64,000 bases of DNA. Source: Dendrolimus kikuchii. Lineage: Eukaryota; Arthropoda; Insecta; Lepidoptera; Lasiocampidae. Positions 54,841-64,000 of the stretch are shown here, one piece after another (the first letter of the stretch is position 1; every line of letters starts with the position of its first letter). The notes under the pieces are model-generated. The model had not been told where the DNA came from. It searched no databases and saw nothing but the letters and a program-made list of their open reading frames with translations. The DNA lies in contig CM034392.1 in assembly GCA_019925095.2 (NCBI GenBank), forward strand, positions 16,463,387 to 16,527,386, read 5' to 3'. The translations under genes and the position numbers were made by a program.

Positions 54841-56906
54841 AGTCACGAAAACTCAAGAAAATAGAATAAAAACTAAATATAAAAGAAGACTATGAATTAT
54901 TGTGTACTATGCAAGATTGAGTTAGTGTTATTGTGAATGAGTTCTATGTAGCTATTATAATAACATGCCTGAAAAACATATTCCCAAAACGAGAATATTG
55001 GCAATAACCGCTTTCGTTAATCGGATACCAAAACAACGAAAATTTATACATCTGAATAGTTTATATATCTTAAAGAACTATGTATTAATTGTCCAAATTA
55101 TACACCTGCGTAATCATTATGTTAATTATAATACTGCCATAACACTAACAGCTCGTAGATTGACGTCACAAAATTTTATTTTATTTTAATTACAGAGAAA
55201 TCACTTGCCGCCCTTAAAATAAACGGAAAACACGCATTTCAATCATATCACCTCTACGAGAAAGACGTGCCTTATTCGATAGTCAAAAAACCGTTATTAT
55301 AGCTCAATTCCGTGATCAACTTAATTTCTAGAGAAATATGATTCTTTTAAAAATTAGAACCAACACATTGGTCGCGAACTGTTTTTGGATGCATTCGCTT
55401 AATTGGAAATAAATAGCGATTAATGTTGTAAACCTACTGATAATATACAAATATTAATTTAAAAACCTTGAATAAAGTAAACATCATTCTCAAACTGTAT
55501 AGTAAAAACTAGTTGCGCCTAAAATTATTAACAAGTATTCACAGATGAGATGCATTGTTGTTTTTAAAACTACTACAGAATACCGTGAAAATCAAACATA
55601 GGTGATTGAGGCACGTTGAGATTTTAACAGAATAGTAAGCAACAAGCGATTTTGATGGGAACTTCTGTCAGTCAAGCGATTACCCGATACGCGAGATTCT
55701 GAGCACCATTTATGCTGGTTTTCTATATATATGACATTACTACACATTTGTTGACATTACCGTTGATAGAAAAGTGATATTATATTTATGAAGATTATCA
55801 ATTTTTAGCCAATAGTCAGGCAAATTAATGGATTGTAAGACTTAGAAACTTGCCAAGAAATGAAGATTTCTAAATAAGCTGGTTTTTCGTGACACTTCAT
55901 TGACAATGCAATCGCATTCGTTTCTAGTGGATAATTAAATAACAACTCGTAATTGTAATTAAATAATTAACCATATTAATGTAATTACATACTTAATTAA
56001 TTGTAAGGTTTTAATTGTAAGACGTTGCCCTATAATTTTATTAATTCCAAATTATAATTATATTGGTAGATTACTGCAACACAGATGCGTGTGCGCACTG
56101 CGCATCAACAGCGTCTGCGGCTGCGCGCGCCCACATCGCTTACTGCCTTGCTCCTTTACGGCCGACGACCGGCACTCGGCTATCCTCGCCCAGAGTCCGG
56201 TAGCTATTAGCAATACTGCTTTGCGGTCACATGATTCGCATTGACGTCAATAGTGACCTCTGGCGATGGCTCGCGCCTGCCTTCTGCTTGCCTGCCGGCT
56301 TATCTGACTCCAAATACCCTATATGCACACACACATGCGACCACAACATATGACTAAAACATTACATTATATATAATATTAGAACTGTTTATTGCTTTCA
56401 ATAAGTACAGATTATTTGTTTTTTGAATGTAATAATTTTTAATTAATGTTTTGTGAGACATATTATTAATTAAAACATAACAGACTTTAAATAACGTAAA
56501 ATATTAAGACGACAGATATTATACATACCTCATTAAATATCATGCAATAAATTTTGATAGTGAAACTAATTATTATATATCTATTGTCAAAAGTAATGGT
56601 TACAAGCTGCGTAAATCATTAACTTAATTTCAGTCGTAATTTCACTTATTAATATATTATATACGTTAAGCCAGGTGCAATCCTACCACTGTATCGGCCT
56701 TATCAGTGATACGGAGCTCTCTAGCTACAGGGATCTCAATTTGTGTAACAAAATTCGTAGAATGTTGTCCATGACTTCAATGTATTATTCTTAATACGGC
56801 CCTAATTGGATGTCCATAGATACTTACAGAAAATTTAAAAAACTAAAATGATCTTCAGATTAAAGTTTGCAAAAATACGCGAAAAGTACTTACATATTTA
56901 TTTGAA
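54841..56906. other. No gene supported; GC-rich patch at 56085-56300
   Basis: AT-rich and free of recognised repeats. 56085-56300 is an isolated CpG-rich stretch with gtgcgcactgcgcat and tgacgtcaatagtgacc; see findings. The frame at 54965-55189 has no domain. Confidence 0.4.
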
Positions 56907-57240
56907 CTAGTGGTCGCCCAGTGGTCGAAATTCGACCATAATTAATTAAAATTATAAGTTTGAACATTATTAAGGTTCTGTTGTCAGACTAAACTTCTAT
57001 AATCACAAATTTCGCCAAGGCTAGACTGTTAATTTGGCTTTAATGTTTTTAATTTAATTTAATGTTTAATGATTTTTTATTGATTTTATGTATTTTTTAC
57101 TATACTATACTTCTCTATATAAACTATAAGTGTGTGAAATTTCATACTGCTCTGTCCGCGCAATTTTTGTATAAAGGGGTACAAAGTTTTTGCTTCACAA
57201 ATTAACAATGATAACTTACATTCCAGGAAAATTCATTACA
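56907..57240 (-). mobile_element. Helitron, reverse orientation, uninterrupted copy
   Basis: CTAG at 56907-56910, then tggtcgcccagtggtcgaaa with the palindrome ggtcgaaattcgacc, and shared blocks through ggggtacaaagtttttgctt. It shows what 13180-14450 looked like before the R1-clade insertion. Confidence 0.8.
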
Positions 57241-58257
57241 TTTAATGCGAGTGTTTTTCTTTATTTTGTACGAAACTAAATATCCTCCTTTTGCGTTTAG
57301 TTACTATAGGGTTGGAACATGCCCTTCCACTTCTCTTCATAACTGAGGTGTCCCCCCTAGGACTAACTACGCCACTGAGTAAAGCATATCCTGTTGCGTA
57401 CCACTGTACAGAAGCTAATTTACCTACAAAACGAAAAATTCTAATATTCAATTCCGTATTAATACGGAATACAAGTTTTAGATTCAAACGCTTGTAATGT
57501 TGTAATGCAACACGTGTACAAAATTGACATAAAAACAACATACACATGATTCGTACATTTTACTATTAATGAGTTTGTACATGCAGTAAGGCGGAGTTAA
57601 AATAAATAATGTTTCAAAGTGAAAGCGCTAAAAATGACAACTTTCAAGGGCACTACGGTTGTGACTATTAAAAAATAATACATTCTTGAAATTAAACACA
57701 TAAATTGAGGTATAGAGAAAAGATAGGATTGTTTTGGAATAAGATAGTAATAAGTAGATAAGTAAATAAGATTGCATTTTACATATCACTACGAATATGG
57801 CATTTTCTCGCCGCTTATTCTACCAAAAGAATTGTGACTGACTCATGGAAATGAGAATAAACTAACCACCAATAGATTCTAGTGGCAGCGTCTAGGAAAC
57901 TAATCCAAAATTTTAAAAGAAGCGGATAATTATTATCGGTTTACGTAAAGATTTGCCTAAATCTGTATAGATTTAAATACAAAAAAATTGATCAGCCATC
58001 TATTTTACAGATAATATATATAATAATAGTTTCGGTGAAAGAAATATATCATGTTTGAAATGTAACCAAGTTCAACGGTATCAATTTCCTTTTCGTCAAC
58101 ACTTTCGTTGCAATTTATTACAGATACAACAAACAAATAAATCATCGTCACAAACAGAATAATCTTGTTTCATTTATGCCAAATGATGTTTTTCAATTGT
58201 CTCCAAAATCCACAACTACAAATCAAACTTCGAAAAAGTGTATCATGTATACCATTT
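57241..58257. other. No gene seen
   Basis: AT-rich. Antisense frames at 57242-57547 and 57291-57497 have no known domain. Confidence 0.45.
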
Positions 58258-58800
58258 AATTTTTAACCGATTTCAAAAAAGAGGAGGTTCTCAATTCGTC
58301 TGTATATTTTTTTGTGTGTATGTTACTCGATTTCGCCGTCAATTGTGAACCAATTTTCAATTTTTTTTTTAACGAACCTTTGTACTCCCGAGTTAGTCCC
58401 ATTGTCACCATGTCAAGATCTGATGAGTCGATTCCAAGGAAATCGAGAGTAGCCATTACTTGTTAAAGAACGTCGTGCACCTAAATTCTTGAAAAAAAGC
58501 TTCTATACGCGTATAGGTATTCCATTTTCTACAGGCGCTTAATTTTATTGTATGCATGTAATTCGATTTCTCCGTCTTTTGTGGACCGATTTTCAATTTT
58601 TTTCTTTATTCGTAACAGTATATACCTGAGATATTTTCATGATTATCAAGTCAGGGTCTAATAAATGGATCTCAGGGAAATCGAGAAGAACCCTTGTTGA
58701 CGAACGTGAACACCGAAGACTGAGATAGTAACCTTGTACACGCCTGCTAGTACAATTTGTTGAAGCGCTTAATATATTATTTCTAAAGCTATACAAGTGC
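58258..58800 (+). repeat. Bipartite dispersed repeat, second copy
   Basis: Two half-units as at 17346-17775: ttctcaattcgtctgtata, ccgtcaattgtgaaccaatt, cattgtcaccatgtcaagat, acaggcgcttaattttattg, then a diverged second half with gatttctccgtcttttgtgg. Confidence 0.75.
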
Positions 58801-58844
58801 TTGCGCAACTAAAAAGTGAGATATAAATATTAACAAAAATAAAA

Positions 58845-59010
58845 CCGACTTCAAAATAAAACGCAAAAAATAATTATTTAGCCCCCTTTTTTCTACAACA
58901 TCTTGAAGTCGTCGCGAAGTAAAACATAAAAATTATTATATTTTGCACATTTGTTGTTTTTTATGTTTTACTTGGCACCAACTTCAAGATGTGGAAAGAG
59001 GCGGTTAAAT
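58845..59010. repeat. Small foldback with ccgacttc ends
   Basis: acatcttgaagtcg...agtaaaacataaaaa near 58900-58935 is inverted at 58955-58995 as ttttttatgttttacttgg and acttcaagatgt. A single arm with the same sequence occurs at 44665-44705. Confidence 0.7.
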
Positions 59011-60114
59011 ATTTATTTTGTGATTTTTAATTGGCAGTCGGATATGTTTTTGTGAAAAAAGAAATTTAATGCAATATTTTATCTTACTAGGCTATAATGT
59101 GTAAGTATATTTATATATTATGTGGTAATAAGTAACATCATATTTGCCTAAGACACACGAATCTCATTAGATTTAGGTACTTGGGATACATTCCAGACAA
59201 ATAATATATAGGTACCATTTCGCGCTTATATGGCCTAATATTCATATTTTTTACTAATAATTACCGCGTGATGACAGTAAAGAATTCGAGATTACAGGGT
59301 CTGGAATTCAGTAATCGACATTGATCAAACGTGACGGACGCACCATCTGTTTTCTTGATATCGAAAAATTCGTGCAGACATTTACGAACAAATATAATTA
59401 TATTCAAATTTAATATTTATTGCCCTGTTTTTGCAAGATGCTTTCTGCACGCCTCTCTGCTCGGAGACAAATAGTGAGGTAGTATGGGACTTATGGTCAC
59501 TATTTTGGATATCCACTCTCTATTGTTTTTTTGATCATACTAAACCTTTACAACTTTACAACTTAAAGAGTAAACTTAACAGACGCATTAGGAAACATAA
59601 GAAGAACGTAAGAATTAAATAAATATTTTAATCTATCTATTGCTTTATAGACTAAAGAATAACTTAATTCAATTATTATGTACTATTACAAATAAAACCA
59701 ACATAAAGGTTGAGTCTCTGTGAGAAAGCGAATGTAACAGGTCGCCTACCCTCTTTATATATAGTATAGGCATATTGATTGAAGTCGGGCGTGATCATGA
59801 GGTATCTTGAATTTAACTTAATTGTATTGTAACATTTTTTAAACCTTGACATAGAAGTGAGAAAATGTTTGTGGGTAATATGTTGTATGTATGGGTAAAA
59901 TGTTTGTTAGTTATAGTCATTGTGTAAAAATGTGAAACATATAAAAACATGCATTGACTTGGCATACAGGAGCAAAAGGGACATTTGAAAATCTTATGAA
60001 TGTTATGTTGTGAATTTGCCAATATTTCTGAATTATCAAACTTCCTAGGAAATGGGTGAAGGAGTAATTTCAAGGTTTTTTTTATTGTATTTGATAACCC
60101 CACTTAATTGTTGC
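59011..60114. other. No gene seen
   Basis: AT-rich. The frames at 59431-59622 and 59813-60103 have no recognisable domain. Confidence 0.45.
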
Positions 60115-60275
60115 TTATTATTTAATGCTTTTTTTATGGTCTGTACCTGTTAAAGAACTAGAAAGTCCATTTGATAGAAAGAAGTTACCGTCAGATATGA
60201 ACGTTTGCAGCACAGGTGTCGCTAATGCGTTGCGGCCTCGAATAAATTTTATGATGTTCTCTCTTAAATTATTCT
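60115..60275 (-). mobile_element. LINE/SINE 3' tail, reverse orientation, degenerate
   Basis: gaaagaagttaccgtcagat, gtttgcagcacaggtgtcgc and aatgcgttgcggcctcga are the complement of the conserved 3' block. The terminal gccgtctgcctg piece is eroded. Confidence 0.65.
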
Positions 60276-62821
60276 TCTTTTAAACAATCCCATGTCTTTA
60301 AACTTTGAAAATATTTTACATAATTATATTACACCCTAAAATTATATTATAATTATTTATACAAGATGTATGTGAATCTACCAAATGCCATATACTCATC
60401 TAGCTACTCTCTAGAATAACAATCTGTGACACATGAGATAGAGACAGACATTATACTGAATCTATAATATTTCTTTGGCCTTATTAATCGGATACTTTAA
60501 ATGATTACAAGGCAATTTAACAACCACATTTCAAAATCCCAATTACTCAATGTTTTTTTCGGAATTCTTTATAATGCTTTGACGATTGACAAAATTAATA
60601 TGTATACAGGATGCCGTAGCTGATATTTTCGCAGTTCTTTCTTCAGTCTATGGGTGCTTGACACCAGTGGAATACGATAAGCCTTAGCAGTCCGGGCGCC
60701 CGCACCTTGACCGGGCAACGGAGTATATGACCGGTTACGTCAAGATACCCTCTCTCTTACATATTACTTGCAAAATACCATCACTTAAATATCATGATTC
60801 TATTCACATATAATTATTAAAAGTAGGGTCAATATGCTGTATTTTATCATAATTTTTATTGAAAAAAGTTAAAAATTTTTGGCTTTCTTTATATGCGAAC
60901 ACACGTTTTCTTTATTTAAAAAGTTCAAAATTCTCAAGGCTCGAAATGGACTACAAATTTGTAACTAATATTAATAAATTAGTTTCAGACACGTTAAGTT
61001 TTCTCAATTATATGTGTTTGTAAATCTTACGTTATGTTATATTACATTTATATTATAAGTATTTATTGCATACTTGCATGTATCTGTAAAATATCTATCG
61101 AAATGGGATAAAATATGCTATTACGTCCTCATTAACTGTGGGGGGAAAAGTGACTGACATTTTTAAAAATAAAAGCTTAAAATTATCACAAATTCTAATC
61201 AAAATAAAATAGGAAACCAAGCAATCATAAAATTTCTGGAAGCTTCCTTATAATTTATGTACTTCATTTCAAACATGGAAAAAAATTCCTCCTAAATCTT
61301 GGCATATATCTGAATAATTCATCGAGTTAAATATAATTAAAATCAATAACTACGCGCCTACAAAATTCTAATGGTACGTACAGTTTTAGCTTGTGAATAA
61401 TATTAACTTTTCTTATGCAGACACATGCTTCTGAACCAGAATAGGGGAAGAAATCGTCTACAGGACAGGGAAACATTGCTGAGCTCGCGGTGCGGGTCGT
61501 CTGCGGTCGCTCGCCCCGGTCACTCACCGTCGCGCGTCGGCCTCTTCATATGATCTCGAACCCACTTATCCACAGTTCATTCCATAAACAAGTGACGAAC
61601 GAACCCTGTTAATATTAATGCTGTCATGTATACTAAGGGCCCATCAATTGATTTACAACAGCTATCGTCAAATGGCTGATTATAATCAATACCAAACTTA
61701 GTTATCTTTTCATTATCATCATATTTAATGTTTCATCCCGTGTCTCTGAAAATTAAACAACGGCTTCTTTTCTCATTTCATTATACTCCTGTTAACAGTT
61801 ACTGGCTTTCAAATGTAAATTGAGCTGATCGATTCAAACTAACTTATTAAAATTTGTATGCAGACTATACTTCGCATATTAAGTTAAAGAGCGATGACTG
61901 TTTGTTGTTCAGCAAAAAAAAAAGTAACAGAAGAAAAAGAACAGTTTAGGACAAATTTCTTTAGACAGCATATTAAAGCCGAGAACAATTAATATGATTC
62001 GAGTCTCCTTTGAAACCTAGGGAGTCGGTATTCTTACTCAATACTACATTTATATATATCTAGTCTCCAACTATTGAGTGTAAGTCTATTTACATATCCT
62101 TGCATTATACGAACCTGAAGTACTTTTAATAGAAGCTGCATTACCTGAGATGTCCTCGCAATTAGAAATAGAAAATATTTCATGTTAATTAAATTTCTGT
62201 TCTCGAAAGGAGATGCATCATCTAAGGAATTTTGTTTTGTAGTATTTATAAACTGTTACATGTTACATATAAGTTGAGATTAATATATTACAATATATTT
62301 ATTATCACATCCATTGAAAGACTGTCTGATAATGAGCAGTGGTTAGCGTCGCTGTAGATATTTGCTACAATAGAGGTAATACCAAAATGTTTGCCTTGAA
62401 GGTACTTTATATGATCATTCATTATTCTCTTTTTAAATACCTAATTAATAATTAGTGAGTGCTGTTGGCGACTTGTTTATTATACTTTATATCATATATA
62501 CAGCCTCATACTTTACACGGATAAGTGTTTAATATTAAAACAGAAGATTACACATAATGAATTTAAATTACATTTACTTAAATAACAGACGTCATACTTT
62601 TGAGAATGCAAACAGTTGTTGTGTTTGCTAGGGAATTCCTATGTTTATTAATAATAAAAAATATTGTACATTTAACAAGTCAAGACAAGAATTTCCATAC
62701 CTCACTTTTCACATACAATTATAATAATAATGAATATGATGTGTAAAAAATTGTCTTTACTTCTCTTTTGTGTGATTTTTACCAACTGCAAAAACTTATA
62801 TGTAAAAAGATTGCATAGATA
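60276..62821. other. No gene supported
   Basis: 60600-60760 is a GC-rich unclassified patch (gtccgggcgcccgcaccttg). 61440-61560 is a CpG-rich stretch with a consensus splice donor on the reverse strand (next entry). 62330-62400 has faint traces of the LINE 3' block. The rest is AT-rich. Confidence 0.4.
61440..61570 (-). promoter_or_regulatory. CpG-rich patch with possible first exon and splice donor
   Basis: On the reverse strand ATGAAGAGGCCGACGCGCGACG is followed at once by gtgagtgacc, a textbook donor (near 61528-61533). Downstream, tttccctgtcctgtag resembles an acceptor. The patch is single-copy in the window. It could be an unannotated host exon or promoter, or chance. The reverse frame at 61327-61527 begins inside it and has no known domain. 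Confidence 0.25.
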
Positions 62822-62982
62822 GTACATACATACATACATACATAACTTCACGCCAGTTCCCTTGCGGGGTAGGCACGAACAACAGAGCGCCATTCTGGCT
62901 TATTCTTACACACCTCACTTGCTTCTTTGACATTGATAACTCTTGTCATGCACGCTCGTCTGTTCTTAAGGCTCCTGACATC
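62822..62982 (-). pseudogene. C-terminal end of a LINE-like reading frame, second copy
   Basis: TACA repeats at 62822-62843 are the complement of the GTAT tail. The reverse frame from 62982 to the TGA complement at 62848-62850 reads [28 protein letters not shown] and [12 protein letters not shown], nearly identical to 31966-32101. Upstream of 62982 the similarity is lost. Confidence 0.72.
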
Positions 62983-63274
62983 ACCTTCTGCTAGTACAGA
63001 TCAATTATAGATAGATAGTATTCTCATAAAAGAAAAATGACTACTAACAATAACAATCTTAGGACTTTAATCTGGTTTCTTGATGTTTACACTTTGTTCG
63101 CCAAATGTCAGTTACTAGTAAAGATTCCTACGATATTACGCGAATCAACGTAATTTTGAGTAGATTATCATTTTTGTTACGAACTAAGCGTTACATAGGT
63201 CTTATACAATATAATTAAGAATAACTTACTTATGAATACACTTATTAATTAGTTGGCCTTTAATAGCATCGCAA

Positions 63275-63545
63275 TGTTATTTTTATTTTTTATTGCTGGA
63301 GTTCCGCAGACAGGCAGACGGTCCACTTGATGGAAAGCGGTTACCATCGCCTATGGACATTTGCAACACCAGAGGTGCTACAAATACGCTGCTGCTTTCT
63401 TAAGGGAGACTGGAACCTGGTCACTAATGCCGGAACATAACTCAAGGTTATTATGACGACATACTTTAGACCAAGGGTGGTAGCCATCCAGTCGACGAAA
63501 TGCCCTAACACCTGGCTGTGGGTTGTTTTGTCGCCTCTTTCCATG
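63275..63545 (-). mobile_element. SINE-like element, reverse, 5'-truncated
   Basis: It starts with a T-rich tail and ttccgcagacaggcagacgg, then gatggaaagcggttaccatc, gctgctttcttaagggagac, ccggaacataactcaaggtt and ends at ttgttttgtcgcctctttcc. The frame at 63341-63544 lies within it and is not a gene. Confidence 0.85.
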
Positions 63546-64000
63546 CTTCACAGGTAACGTAAAGTTATTTTGTCAGTATTTAAAATCAAAAGGCAACGGC
63601 AACGGATTTTTAGTATGAAAATGTATGAATTCCGAAGATTCCCGTAAAACCCGGGATAAGTAATCCTACTAAAGGCGTATGCCTTGTGTCTGATAAATTA
63701 AGAAATGTCAAGTTCAGATGTCTAATAAATACAGAAACTATCATATCAAGCCACTCCTAATATCACGTGATTTCGAAGTTAGGAAAGCCCGGGGAATATA
63801 AAAAGCCTGGGATAATTTTGTTTTAGTATCAATTAGATCCGAGTCAGCTAATTTATATGTAAATACCTAGTTTAAGTTGTAAGTTTACTAACCAATTCAA
63901 AACACTCCCGGGAAAATTTCCGCAGGGTTCCTGGACTATAAAGTATTGTATCACTTGAAAAAGGACTTAGCTATCGTTCTCGTAACATCTTTTTTTTTCA
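63546..64000. other. No gene; Helitron-like words at the end
   Basis: cccgggataagtaatcctac, agcccggggaatataaaaag and cccgggaaaatttccgcagg recall the module at 38285-38715. The right end of the window cuts it. Confidence 0.45.

Noticed and set aside
57242..57547. 101-codon reverse frame with a basic, Ser-rich part
   Set aside because: No homology recognised and an open antisense frame covers the same bases; unsupported.

Overview
The window looks like lepidopteran (moth or butterfly) nuclear DNA. It is strongly AT-rich and carries several repeat families that I know from lepidopteran genomes: short Helitrons that start with TC, carry a hairpin near the 3' end and stop at CTAG, LINE and SINE tails ending in the ...GGGCCGTCTGCCTGTCTGC... 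block, R1-clade LINE ends, and mariners. I found no convincing host protein-coding gene, rRNA, tRNA or CRISPR array. The window is best read as intergenic or long-intron DNA that is a graveyard of transposable elements.

Layout. 0.4-5.2 kb: short Helitrons on both strands, a near-perfect 81-bp hairpin, and two reverse-strand copies of a 'minisatellite Helitron' family. 5.7-6.4 kb: a reverse-strand mariner fragment. 7.6-8.6 kb: an apparently full-length forward Helitron whose middle is a 540-bp array of 9-bp units. 9.5-11.2 kb: a decayed element with terminal inverted repeats holding a YqaJ/lambda-exonuclease-like coding remnant. 11.5-14.5 kb: SINE and LINE tails, and a reverse-strand Helitron split by an R1-clade LINE with a 15-bp target duplication. 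17-31 kb: a bipartite dispersed repeat, LINE remnants, a Helitron split by a SINE, a Harbinger-like MITE and further Helitrons. 31.6-32.2 kb: LINE 3' ends and large TA microsatellites. 34-44 kb: SINE copies (one split by another insertion), a LINE reverse-transcriptase remnant, and a possible TATA-type promoter at 40.66 kb. 47.2-49.2 kb: two mariners of different families. 50.7-53.7 kb: a second R1-clade LINE with a 17-bp target duplication, then a 1.66-kb foldback made of two head-to-head minisatellite Helitrons around a LINE fragment. 54-64 kb: LINE C-terminal remnants, a second copy of the R1-targeted Helitron (an empty site), bipartite repeats, and LINE and SINE ends.

The elements do not form a pathway. 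What connects them is nesting (LINE in Helitron, SINE in Helitron, element in SINE), which gives a relative order of insertions. The most unusual features are: the Helitron family that repeatedly builds 9-bp arrays of different sequence in the same register; the head-to-head foldback; and the YqaJ-nuclease remnant between inverted repeats. All coding remnants carry stops, frameshifts or truncations, so nothing here is likely to be an active transposase or reverse transcriptase.
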